A DNA stretch of 64,000 bases from JAHEDT01 sp963825615. Its GTDB lineage: Bacteria; Desulfobacterota; Desulfuromonadia; Desulfuromonadales; BM103. Position 1 is the stretch's first letter, and every line of letters starts with the position of its first letter. This document shows, piece by piece, positions 9,250-18,231 of the stretch. A program made the translations under genes and the position numbers. The stretch is from positions 1,054,001 to 1,118,000 of the forward strand of contig CAWGTV010000001.1 in the NCBI GenBank assembly GCA_963825615.1, given 5' to 3'. The notes under the pieces were generated by a model. That model saw nothing but the letters and a program-made list of their open reading frames with translations. It did not search any database and was not told the origin of the DNA.

Positions 9250-10460
9250 TCAGCGCCGCCATCGGCGCAGCAGGTCGCCGGGACTGCTGCCGTCAGGCAG
9301 AGCCATGCGCACCAGGGCATTGGGCTGCACGGTTGTGATTACATCCCCCTGATCGTTGACTGCTTCCACAAAGACGAACTCTGCCTGGCGCATGCCAGGA
9401 CCGATGATCTCCAGGCAGTCTCCGCCCCGAAAGCGATTGCGTCCGGCCACCAGCCAGTCTCCGGACGGGGTCTGTTCCTTGACGATGCCGACGAAATCGC
9501 AATCCCGCAGATAGTGACTGTCCTCGGCATGAACAAAAGCATGCTCCTGATCAAACAGGAAGCCGGTCCCGTAAGGACGATGGCTGACCGCTTCGAGTTC
9601 CCTGCGCCAGTTCGGGTCAACCTGGTAATGGTCCGGGTCATCGCGCCAGGCATCGAGTGCCGCCCGGTAAACCCTGGTCACCGCCGCCACGTAGTACAGG
9701 CTCTTCATGCGCCCCTCGATCTTCAGGCTGTCGACTCCGGCGTCAGACCAGCGCCGGCAGGTGATCGATCAGGCAGAGGTCGCGGCTGTTGAAGATATAG
9801 GTCCCCCGGGCATCTTCTTCGACCGGGAAATATTCTCCAGGTCGAGACTCTTCCTGCAGCGCGTACTTCCAGCGACAGGGGTGGCTGCAGGCCCCGCGAT
9901 TGGCACTGCGCCCGGAAAGCCCCGCAGACAGGAGGCAGCGTCCGGAATAGGCCATACACATGGCGCCATGCACAAACACCTCCAGCTCGAGCTGGACCGC
10001 CTCACGGATGGCCCCGATCTCCTGCAGGCTCAACTCCCTGGCCAGATTCAGTCGTTTGACGCCCTGAGACTGCCAAAAATGCGCCGCCAGGCCGCTTGTG
10101 GTGTTGGCCTGGGTGGACAGATGCACCTCTTTATGCGGATCGACCTGACGCACCAGGTGGAGCATCCCCGGGTCCGCCAGGATATAGGCATCCACCGGCA
10201 CTTGTCGCAGCGTCTCCAGGAGGTTCTCGGGCCGCCGTTTCCTCTCCAGGACGCAGGAAAGCGTTCAGGGTCAGGTAGAGCCGTTTATGCAGCGAATGGG
10301 CGATATTACAGGCCTCGGACAGCTCCGGCACAGTCAGGTTGCCGGCCAGCGCGCGCAAGCTGAACTGCTCGACGCCACAATAGACAGCATCGGCCCCGTA
10401 ACGCAGGGCGATCTCTAGTTTTTCCAGGTTTCCGGCCGGAGCCAGCAGCTCAGGAACCAT
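9250..10460 (-). CDS. U32 family peptidase / tRNA-rRNA hydroxylation-type protein (two frameshifts)
   Basis: The N-terminus (ELLAPAGNLEKLEIALRYGADAVYCG) is the standard U32 opening. The middle holds the PROSITE-type signature EVFVHGAMCMAYSGRCLLS plus CSHPC, cysteines that in RlhA/TrhP relatives are linked to prephenate-dependent RNA hydroxylation. The C-terminal barrel (RGGDCLEIIGPG) follows. Two breaks split the gene: one between 10220 and 10246 and one at 9745, where removing a single A restores LVDAGVDSLKIEGRMKSLYYV. Joined length is about 403 residues, as in related 400-residue proteins. RNA modification rather than proteolysis is the more likely activity. Confidence 0.88.
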
Positions 10461-10635
10461 CAGGGAAGCCTCCCGTTATGAATTTCATGGCTCACTCTAT
10501 CACATGGAGGCATATTTCATGCAAAGCAAGATTAATGCATAGCTGGTTCTGCTCCGCGCCATGATGCTTGACAAGGCGCGAAAAAGCTTATAATTTTTAG
10601 GGAATTTCAATTCCAACCACAACCGATTGAATGAC

Positions 10636-11331
10636 ATGACAACCCCTTTAGCAAAGCTGATTTGCAGAATTCTGCCCGTAATCGCGACCATCGGGTTTGT
10701 GGCCGGGTGTGCCCCTCCACCATCGACGCCGTCATCCAGCAACCTGACTGTGGACATGCGCCGGATGCAAGCGTCGCTTGAGCAGCAGGAGCAGGCCGTC
10801 CAGAGCCTGTCCCGCCAGGTCACAGAGCTGGAAAGTCGCCTGCAACGCCAAACCGAGGACCTTGAGAAGCTGCGCCAGTCTGCACCAAAAACGCCGACCG
10901 AATACCAACCCGGCCAGAGGATGTCAACACCAGGGCTCGCCACGGTACCGTTGACTGGAGAAAGTTCACCGACGGAAATTTATCTGCAGGCCTTCGGTGA
11001 CTATGCCTCGGGTCGATACCAAACGGCAATCCTCGGGTTTGAAACTTTTCTCCAGCGCTTTCCCAACAACAGCTACGCCAGCAATGCGCAATTCTGGTTG
11101 GGCGACTGTTACTTCAACCAGCAGCAATATGCTCAGGCCGCCCAGGAATTCGAAAAAGTCCTCAACAACTATAGCAATGCGCCCAAAAATCCGGATGCCC
11201 TGTTGAAAATAGCCATTGCCAAGCTGCAGCTGGGAGAGACCGACGAAGCCCGCCAGGCTGTAGACAACCTCAGCCGGCGTTACCCGAAAAGTCCAGCAAC
11301 GCAAAAAGCCCAGGAACTGGCAATACCCTAA
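10636..11331 (+). CDS. Tol-Pal associated CpoB/YbgF-like lipoprotein
   Basis: A 231-residue predicted lipoprotein (lipobox FVAG-C25). A coiled coil with Gln/Glu-rich heptads spans about residues 40-85, a Pro/Thr-rich linker follows, and the C-terminal 120 residues carry TPR-like repeats (YLQAFGDYASGRYQTAILGFETFL; AQFWLGDCYFNQQQYAQAAQEF). This architecture matches YbgF/CpoB, which coordinates outer-membrane constriction with peptidoglycan synthesis, although E. coli CpoB is periplasmic rather than lipidated. The ATG is preferred over an upstream in-frame TTG at 10627. No tol-pal genes are adjacent here. Confidence 0.8.
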   Translation: MTTPLAKLICRILPVIATIGFVAGCAPPPSTPSSSNLTVDMRRMQASLEQQEQAVQSLSRQVTELESRLQRQTEDLEKLRQSAPKTPTEYQPGQRMSTPGLATVPLTGESSPTEIYLQAFGDYASGRYQTAILGFETFLQRFPNNSYASNAQFWLGDCYFNQQQYAQAAQEFEKVLNNYSNAPKNPDALLKIAIAKLQLGETDEARQAVDNLSRRYPKSPATQKAQELAIP

Positions 11332-11354
11332 CCGTTTGCCGCCAAGGGGGAGAC

Positions 11355-12374
11355 ATGATTCTCAAACGCACAATTCTGACAGCCTGTTTATTGCTCATGA
11401 TCTGGCCATGCATCGCCGTTGCCAAGGAAGAGCCGATCATCTACACGGTCAAACAGGGCGACACTCTCTGGGACATCTCCCAGCGCTTCATCAAGGACCC
11501 CTACTACTGGCCCAACCTGTGGTCGAACAACCCCGCCATCGGCAATCCCCACCTGATCTACCCGGGGCAGAAGCTGCGCATCTACGACGGCCGCATCGAG
11601 ATCATACCGGTCGGCGAAGCGACCAGCGACGTTGGTGCCGCCGTGATGACCCCGGAGGAAATTTTCCTAATTCCCACCTATGGCGGAGCCAAAAGCTTTG
11701 TCAGCAACAGCGAAGTGGAGTCGTTGGGAACTCTGGCTGATACCGTGGACAACCGCGTGATGATCACCGAAGGAGACACTGTTTTCCTCGAGATGAAAGA
11801 CCTTGCGGCCACCAAGCCGGGCGACGTATACGAATTATTCACCATCGGGAAAAAGATCTTCCATCCGGCTGAGGAAAAGAAATTCGGCCATCAATTCTCT
11901 GATCATTCAATCGGCTTCCAGACAATTCAGCTGGGCACCGTGGAAATCACGGAAGTGACCCCGACCGTCGCCGTGGCAACCGTCACCAATTCGCTCCGCG
12001 AAATTCAACGCGGCTCGAAGTTGCGCCCCTACCGTCGGGTTCCCGACCGAATTCCCCGCTTGCTGTCAGACAAACTCCTGACCGGTTACATCCTGGCCAA
12101 TGACTCCAACAAGTTGGCCATGGGCCAATGGGATGTCATCCTGATCGACATCGGCGAGGACAGCGGTCTGCAGGTCGGATACGAGCTCGATCTCTACCGC
12201 GAGCGTCACGCGACCGAAGAGGCGGACAAGAACAAGCAGCTGATTCTACCCGACATCGACCTGGGCGACGCCATCGTCCTCGAGGTCCGCCAGGGCTTTG
12301 CAGAGGCACTGATCACCCGCACCACCAATCTGCCGCTCTACGACGGCGACCAGGTCCGTACCAAGGTCAAGTAG
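11355..12374 (+). CDS. Exported LysM-domain protein
   Basis: A 339-residue secreted protein with a signal peptide ending near AVA-KEE (residue 23). A single LysM domain follows (YTVKQGDTLWDISQRFIKDPYYWPNLW ... LIYPGQKLRIY), which binds peptidoglycan. The remaining 250 residues have beta-rich character and no catalytic motif that I recognise. The gene starts 23 bp after the CpoB-like gene and ends at a strong terminator, so the two probably form one envelope operon. It is likely a cell-wall-attached structural or regulatory protein. Confidence 0.85.
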   Translation: MILKRTILTACLLLMIWPCIAVAKEEPIIYTVKQGDTLWDISQRFIKDPYYWPNLWSNNPAIGNPHLIYPGQKLRIYDGRIEIIPVGEATSDVGAAVMTPEEIFLIPTYGGAKSFVSNSEVESLGTLADTVDNRVMITEGDTVFLEMKDLAATKPGDVYELFTIGKKIFHPAEEKKFGHQFSDHSIGFQTIQLGTVEITEVTPTVAVATVTNSLREIQRGSKLRPYRRVPDRIPRLLSDKLLTGYILANDSNKLAMGQWDVILIDIGEDSGLQVGYELDLYRERHATEEADKNKQLILPDIDLGDAIVLEVRQGFAEALITRTTNLPLYDGDQVRTKVK

Positions 12375-12414
12375 CATCCGGGAGCTACTCCCGGCTGAAA
12401 AATATTCTGCTGCA

Positions 12415-12446
12415 GGATGGGCCGGTTTCCCGGCCCATCCTTTTTT
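12415..12446 (+). terminator. Rho-independent terminator of the LysM operon
   Basis: A perfect 11-bp GC-rich stem (GGATGGGCCGG / CCGGCCCATCC), 4-nt loop TTTC, then six T. Confidence 0.92.
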
Positions 12447-12662
12447 GTTGAACAGCCAATTCCAGCCGTGACGATAAATCTAGGCGCGGTACACTGGGTG
12501 CAAAAAATAAGCTTGAGATGAAACCCTTTTGGGCCCCGGCAGCGTCATGTCATTTTTTCGGCATAACGGCTTTGCATCATGAGCAGAATTTAGTAACTTT
12601 GTTTAAGTCTCATGGCACTGCATATGTAATGAATTGACATCATCATCTTATGGAGGGAACCG

Positions 12663-13764
12663 ATGGACCCCCTGCTCCCCTGGCTGCGCCTGCAGTTGAC
12701 GCCGGGGCTTGGGCCGTATCGGCCTGATCCGCCTGATCGAGCACTTCAAAACGCCTGACAAAGCCCTCGCCGCTGCCCGACAGGGGCTGGCCGAAGCTGC
12801 CGGGCTTACGTGAAGGCCTGGCGGATCTGGTCCCGAACGCCGCAGACCTCAGGGTACATGATGCGCTGCCTGCAACTGGATCAGGCGGGCGGATGGCTGC
12901 GCACCCTCTGGGACCCTGATTATCCACAAGCCCTGCGCCAGATTCCCGACCCCCCGGCCCTGCTGTACGGTTGCGGCGTCTTGCCCGAGGGTCCGGCCCT
13001 GGCGATCGTGGGAACCCGCCAGCCGAGCTGACTTCGGCAGGGCTTTCACGGAACGGCTGGCGGAAGAGCTGGCCGCGGCCGGGCTGATCGTTGATCAGCG
13101 GGCTGGCCCGCGGCATCGATGCCGCGGCACATCGTGGAGCGCTCAACGGCGGCGGCAGGACCATCGGCGGTTCTCGGCTGCGGCATCGACCGGATTTACC
13201 CGCGGGAGAATGCCCGAGCTCTACCGCCAGATCATCGCACAGGGCACGCTGGTCTCCGAGTATCCTCCCGGCAGCGAACCGCTGCCCGGGCATTTTCCCG
13301 GCCGCAACCGGATCATCAGCGGCCTCAGCAAGGGCACCCTGGTGATCGAAGCCTCGCGCGACAGCGGTTCCCTGATTACCGCGGAATTCGCCCTGGACCA
13401 GGGGCGGGAGGTGCTGGCCGTCCCCGGCGGGGTTGATCGCAAGACCAGTTACGGGCCGAACCTGCTGATCAAGCAGGGCGCCCATCCGGTCACGGAAGCA
13501 GCCGAGATTCTTCAGATTATCGGCATTGAACAGACAGCAACGCACAGGCTGCCGCTACCGAGCCAATCGATTCACTCCTTCCTGAACCGGTCGGCACCGT
13601 ACTTCTCTAAGCTGGACCTGACGCCCCGGCACAGTGATGAGCTCGCTGGGGAAAGTGGGTTGACACCCATGGAGCTTTCCGCTATTTTACTGCACCTAGA
13701 GCTCCAAGGGTATGCGGAGAAACTGCCGGGCGGTCGCTACATTCGAGGCCGCAAGGCACATTAA
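12663..13764 (+). pseudogene. dprA: DNA-processing protein DprA/Smf, seven +1 frameshifts as sequenced
   Basis: DprA binds incoming single-stranded DNA and loads RecA in natural transformation. The Rossmann-fold core is recognisable in pieces: ALAIVGTRQPS, VISGLARGIDAAAH, AVLGCGIDRIYP, LVSEYPPGSEPLPGHFPGRNRIISGLS, and the C-terminal winged helix (ELSAILLHLELQGYAEKLPGGRYIRG). Reading it needs seven one-base skips, at about 12711-12713, 12808, 12852-12854, 13029, 13091-13092, 13166-13167 and 13213-13215; after the last, the final 550 bp are clean. Corrected length is about 365 residues, normal for DprA. Amino-acid conservation around every break is high, so this is more likely a damaged sequence read than an old pseudogene. 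RBS GGAGGG precedes the ATG. Confidence 0.85.
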
Positions 13765-13789
13765 CCTACAAGAGCACAACGGAGACCGC

Positions 13790-14263
13790 TTGAGAGAACG
13801 GGTCTTGGCGATTGTCAGTTTTATCGCCCAATATTTCCTCGATGACCGCGACATACTGACGGAAAGCGATCTGGTGGAAGAGTTGTTGTCGATTGGCTTC
13901 GAAGCCGAAGAGATCGATGCTGCCTTCTGCTGGATGGAGAGCCAGACTCTCTGCGCGCCGGCCGGCAGCGAGACATCATTGAACCCACCTGCCCACAGCC
14001 ACCGAGTCTTTTCCTCCGAGGAGAACCGGGCCCTTTCATCAGAGGCCCGCGGCTTCCTGACCCGACTGCGGGGAATGGGTATTCTCGATGACGAGGTTCA
14101 GGAAGATGTCATCGAAAAAGCCTTGCAGATGGCCGAGGATGAGGTCACCCTGAAAGAGATCAAAACCATTACGGTCCTGGCCATGTTCGCAAATTCACAG
14201 CACGAATGGCGGCGGGAATTCGATTGCCTGCTCGAAGATGACTGGCAGCGGTTGTTGAACTGA
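13790..14263 (+). CDS. DUF494 (Smg-like) protein
   Basis: A 157-residue acidic soluble protein. The opening RERVLAIVSFIAQYFLDDRD and the acidic helix ESDLVEELLSIGFEAEEIDAAFCWME are typical of DUF494/Smg, a family of unknown function that usually sits between dprA/smf and topA, exactly as here. I place the start at a TTG with GGAGA 5 bp upstream; the longer upstream frame would overlap dprA in a different frame. A terminator follows. Confidence 0.85.
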   Translation: MRERVLAIVSFIAQYFLDDRDILTESDLVEELLSIGFEAEEIDAAFCWMESQTLCAPAGSETSLNPPAHSHRVFSSEENRALSSEARGFLTRLRGMGILDDEVQEDVIEKALQMAEDEVTLKEIKTITVLAMFANSQHEWRREFDCLLEDDWQRLLN

Positions 14264-14272
14264 CAAGCTACA

Positions 14273-14299
14273 GGCTGCAGGACATCCTGCAGCCTTTTT
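14273..14299 (+). terminator. Rho-independent terminator after DUF494
   Basis: A 9-bp stem GGCTGCAGG / CCTGCAGCC, loop ACAT, then five T. Confidence 0.88.
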
Positions 14300-14331
14300 C
14301 ATTTCCCATAGATAAAGACTTGAACAATATT

Positions 14332-16686
14332 ATGACTAATTCCCTGGTTATCGTCGAATCACCGGCCAAGGCCAAGACTATAGAGAAATTTCTCGGCAAG
14401 GGCTATCAGGTCCTGGCCTCTTACGGACATGTGCGCGACCTGCCGAGCAAGGATGGCTCGGTTGATGTCGACAACGATTTTCTCCCCAAGTACGTCGTCT
14501 CCGCGAAGGCCAAAAAACAGCTGAGCCTCCTCAAGCAAGCTCTCAAAAAAGCCGACAACCTGGTCCTCGCCACTGACCCCGACCGCGAAGGGGAAGCGAT
14601 CGCCTGGCATTTGCTGGAAGCTCTCGGCGTTGACGAAAAGGGCGACTCGCCCCACGTCAGTCGCGTGGTCTTTCACGAAATCACCAAAGAGGCGATCGCC
14701 GAGGCGATGGCCAATCCAAGACATATCTCGACGGAACTGGTCGATGCCCAGCAGGCCCGGCGAATCCTCGATTACCTGGTCGGCTTCAACCTGTCGCCGG
14801 TTCTCTGGCGAAAGATTCCGGGCAGCCGCTCGGCCGGTCGCGTTCAATCGGTCGCCCTGCGCCTGGTCTGTGAGCGCGAAGCGGAAATCGAGGCCTTCAA
14901 AGCCCAGGAGTACTGGACGATCGAGGCCATCTTGGCCAACACCGGAGGTGCAACCTTCTCGGCAAGGCTGCATGACATCGCCGGACACAAGGTCGCAGCC
15001 AGTGCCAAGCAGCTTGAAACGAGCAGCTACCAGGTGATCGCCGACCAACAGGCCGCCACAAAGCTGGTCGAAGAGATCAGGCCGCTACCGCTGCACGTCG
15101 CCGAAGTCAACCGCACCGAGAAGAAACGCCGTCCAGCCGCGCCTTTCACCACCAGTACCCTGCAGCAGGAAGCCAACCGCAAGCTCGGCTTCTCGGCGCG
15201 CAAGACCATGTCTGTGGCACAAAAGCTTTACGAGGGTGTTGACATCGGCGACGGCCCCGTCGGTTTGATCACCTATATGCGTACCGACTCGGTCACCCTC
15301 TCCAACGTCGCTATTCAGGAAGCCCGCCAGACCATCGAGGATCGCTACGGCAAGGAATACGTGCCGCTCAAAGCCCGGGTCTACAAGAGCAAGGCCAAAA
15401 ACGCCCAGGAAGCTCATGAAGCGATCCGCCCCACTGGTTTAGCCCGGCATCCGGAGACGCTCAATCGCTTTCTGGACCGGGATGAGCTGCGCCTCTACAA
15501 ACTGATCTGGGAACGCACCATCGCCGCGCAGATGGCAGATGCCGTGCTCGACGCGACCACTGTCAACATCCTGGCCGGGGAAAAATTTCATTTCCGGGCC
15601 TCCGGACAGGTGGTGCGTTTCCCTGGCTTCATGAAAGTCTATATTGAAGGGAAGGATACCGAGAGCGAGGAGACCGAAGGGATCCTTCCCATCCTGCACG
15701 AGAAAGAGGCCCTCACTTTCGACCAACTCCGGGGGGAGGAACACACCACCCAACCACCTCCACGCTACACGGAAGCATCGCTGGTGAAGACTCTCGAGGA
15801 ATACGGCATCGGCCGGCCATCAACCTACGCTGCGACCATGAACACGCTGGTCGAGCGCAAGTACGTTCGCCTCGACAAGCGCACTTTCTTTCCGGAGGAC
15901 CTCGGTCGTGAAGTCGTGCGGTTTCTGCTGCAGTGTTTCGAAAAATACGTCGACTATCAGTTTACCGCCAACATGGAAGATGACCTCGATGCCATTTCTC
16001 TTGGCAAAGGCGAATGGAAAGCCTTTCTCAAGAACTTCTGGTTGCCGTTCAAAGACGAGGTCGAAGGGGTCAAGGGGGTCAAGTTCGTCGGCGAAGACCT
16101 CGACGAGAAATGCCCAGAGTGCCAGCAACCGCTCTCCAAGAAGTTCGGTAAGAACGGTTATTTCATCGCCTGCACCGGTTACCCTGAATGCAAGTACACC
16201 CGGCCGGTGAACGGCGAGCACAAGGACGAACCGGTTTATTCAGACGAAATTTGCGAAAAGTGCGGCGCCAAAATGCTCTTCAAAGAAGGGCGTTACGGCA
16301 AGTACCTGGCCTGCTCGGCGTACCCCGACTGCAAGAACAACCAACCGCTGGTCAAGCCGAAATCCCTCGGCATAACCTGCCCGTCTTGCAAGGAAGGGGA
16401 GATCATGGAGAAGAAGAGCCGCTACGGCAAGATCTTCTACTCCTGCAACCGTTATCCGAAATGCAAGTACGCCCTGTGGGATCAACCGCTGGCCGAAGCG
16501 TGCCCCAAGTGTGCATTTCCGCTCCTGGTGGAAAAGACCACCAAACGCGCCGGCACCGTCCGCAAATGTCCTCAGGAAGAATGTGACTACCAGGTGACCC
16601 TGGTCGAGCCCGAGGCCAAAGCCCCGGCAAAAAAAACTGCGCCCAAAAAAGCGACGGCAAAGAAAACTGCCGGGAAAAAATCCTGA
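14332..16686 (+). CDS. topA: DNA topoisomerase I (type IA)
   Basis: Relaxes negative supercoils by cutting and passing one DNA strand. The 784 residues start with the Toprim domain (VIVESPAKAKTIEKFLG; DPDREGEAIAWH). The catalytic tyrosine is Y315 in ITYMRTDSVTLS. The C-terminus has four four-cysteine zinc ribbons (CPEC...YPEC, CEKC...YPDC, CPSC...YPKC, CPKC...EEC) and a Lys/Ala-rich basic tail (APAKKTAPKKATAKKT) that probably aids DNA binding. I chose the ATG over an in-frame TTG 12 bp upstream. The gene is intact and bracketed by terminators. Confidence 0.97.
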   Translation: MTNSLVIVESPAKAKTIEKFLGKGYQVLASYGHVRDLPSKDGSVDVDNDFLPKYVVSAKAKKQLSLLKQALKKADNLVLATDPDREGEAIAWHLLEALGVDEKGDSPHVSRVVFHEITKEAIAEAMANPRHISTELVDAQQARRILDYLVGFNLSPVLWRKIPGSRSAGRVQSVALRLVCEREAEIEAFKAQEYWTIEAILANTGGATFSARLHDIAGHKVAASAKQLETSSYQVIADQQAATKLVEEIRPLPLHVAEVNRTEKKRRPAAPFTTSTLQQEANRKLGFSARKTMSVAQKLYEGVDIGDGPVGLITYMRTDSVTLSNVAIQEARQTIEDRYGKEYVPLKARVYKSKAKNAQEAHEAIRPTGLARHPETLNRFLDRDELRLYKLIWERTIAAQMADAVLDATTVNILAGEKFHFRASGQVVRFPGFMKVYIEGKDTESEETEGILPILHEKEALTFDQLRGEEHTTQPPPRYTEASLVKTLEEYGIGRPSTYAATMNTLVERKYVRLDKRTFFPEDLGREVVRFLLQCFEKYVDYQFTANMEDDLDAISLGKGEWKAFLKNFWLPFKDEVEGVKGVKFVGEDLDEKCPECQQPLSKKFGKNGYFIACTGYPECKYTRPVNGEHKDEPVYSDEICEKCGAKMLFKEGRYGKYLACSAYPDCKNNQPLVKPKSLGITCPSCKEGEIMEKKSRYGKIFYSCNRYPKCKYALWDQPLAEACPKCAFPLLVEKTTKRAGTVRKCPQEECDYQVTLVEPEAKAPAKKTAPKKATAKKTAGKKS

Positions 16687-16718
16687 TTTACTTTGGAAAT
16701 CGGACAAAAATCCATTAC

Positions 16719-16743
16719 GGCCGGGCAAACAGCCCGGCCTTTT
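16719..16743 (+). terminator. Rho-independent terminator of topA
   Basis: An 8-bp stem GGCCGGGC / GCCCGGCC, loop AAACA, then TTTTC. Confidence 0.9.
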
Positions 16744-16812
16744 CTATGAAACTCCTGTATACTGAGAGTCCTGTAGAAAACATCAGCCAAAGCAGACTGC
16801 GATTATTCATTA

Positions 16813-18147
16813 ATGACTCCTATTACCATCATCGGCGCCGGACTGGCCGGCTGTGATGCTGCCTGGCAAATTGCCCGGCAGGGAATTCCCGTCGAGCTTT
16901 TCGAGATGCGACCGCTGCGCATGACACCTGCCCACCAGAGCGACCGCCTCGGCGAGTTGGTCTGCTCCAACAGTCTGCGCGGCACCAGCATGCACAACGC
17001 GGTCGGCCTTTTGAAAGAAGAACTGCGCCGTTGCCAGAGCCTCTTCATCGCAGCAGCCGATGCCCATGCGGTGCCGGCCGGGGGAGCTCTTGCCGTTGAC
17101 CGCGACGGGTTTGCCGAGGCCCTGACCAGGGCCATCGAAGCGCACCCGCTCATCTCCCTGCACCGCCAGGAAATCACTGAAATTCCAGCGGATCAACTGG
17201 TCATCATTGCCAGCGGCCCGTTGACCTCCGATGGCCTGGCAAAACAGATTTCCACCCTGACCGGGCAGGATCATCTCTATTTCTACGATGCCATCGCGCC
17301 GATCATTGAAGCCGATTCGATCGATCGTGAGCAGGTCTTTGCAGCATCACGTTATGACAAGGGTGGTGCTGACTACCTGAACTGCCCCTTGGATAAGGAG
17401 CAGTACCTTGCCTTCGTCGAAGCCCTCTGCAAAGCCGAGAAGGTCATCCCGCACGACTTCGAGAAAGTCACTCATTTTGAAGGCTGCATGCCCATCGAGG
17501 TCCTCGCGGAGCGCGGTGAAATGACCCTGGCTTTCGGACCGATGAAGCCGGTCGGCCTCTGCGACCCGCGGACCGGACGCGAACCCTTTGCCGTCGTCCA
17601 GCTGCGTCAGGACGATCGTCACGCCCACCTCTTCAACCTCGTCGGTTTTCAAACCAAGCTGACCTACCCGGAACAGCGCCGCATTTTCCGCACAATCCCG
17701 GGGCTGGGAAACGTCAGATTTGCGCGGCTTGGCAGCATGCATCGAAATACGTTCATCAATGCCCCTGCCTGCCTGAACGAAACCCTGCAGCTCAAACAAG
17801 CCCCCAACGTCTTCTTTGCCGGACAGATCACCGGTGTGGAAGGGTACGTCGAGTCTGCTGCCAGCGGCTTCCTGGCCGGGCTGTCCGCCGCCGCAAGTCA
17901 CCGGCAGGAATGTTTTCAGCTGCCGCCTCCGACCACGGCCCTCGGTGCCCTGCTCCGCTATCACGTCAATACGTCCGCAACGAACTTTCAGCCGATGAAT
18001 ATCACTTACGGTCTCTTCCCGGAACTGGGGCAGCGGATTCGCAAAAGGCGTGACCGGCGCCAGGGGCTGGCCGACCGTGCCCTAACCGATCTCGAGCCGT
18101 GGCGCACCGGCCTGCCGTCAGCGTCTTCGGGATTGCCTGGGACCTGA
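16813..18147 (+). CDS. trmFO: tRNA (uracil-54 C5) methyltransferase TrmFO, folate/FAD-dependent
   Basis: Makes ribothymidine-54 in the T-loop of tRNA using methylenetetrahydrofolate and FADH2. The 444 residues open with the FAD-binding GAGLAG and contain family blocks ELVCSNSLRG, YFYDAIAPI, HFEGCMPIEV, GPMKPVGLCDPRTGR, and GSMHRNTFINAP; the cysteines in CSNS and EGCMP match the catalytic pair described for TrmFO. It follows topA, a common arrangement in this lineage and in Firmicutes. The C-terminal 20 residues after the last family helix are variable. Confidence 0.96.
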   Translation: MTPITIIGAGLAGCDAAWQIARQGIPVELFEMRPLRMTPAHQSDRLGELVCSNSLRGTSMHNAVGLLKEELRRCQSLFIAAADAHAVPAGGALAVDRDGFAEALTRAIEAHPLISLHRQEITEIPADQLVIIASGPLTSDGLAKQISTLTGQDHLYFYDAIAPIIEADSIDREQVFAASRYDKGGADYLNCPLDKEQYLAFVEALCKAEKVIPHDFEKVTHFEGCMPIEVLAERGEMTLAFGPMKPVGLCDPRTGREPFAVVQLRQDDRHAHLFNLVGFQTKLTYPEQRRIFRTIPGLGNVRFARLGSMHRNTFINAPACLNETLQLKQAPNVFFAGQITGVEGYVESAASGFLAGLSAAASHRQECFQLPPPTTALGALLRYHVNTSATNFQPMNITYGLFPELGQRIRKRRDRRQGLADRALTDLEPWRTGLPSASSGLPGT

Positions 18148-18231
18148 ATTCCTGTTAACGTTCTAAATAAGCTGTTAAACTCGAACATATGTCGCTGCAC
18201 GGCGGCATTCCTAAGCGCGAGGGGATAAAGG

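Noticed and set aside
12663..13764. Programmed frameshifting in dprA
   Set aside because: Seven +1 shifts without slippery sites or a conserved pattern is not a plausible translational mechanism.
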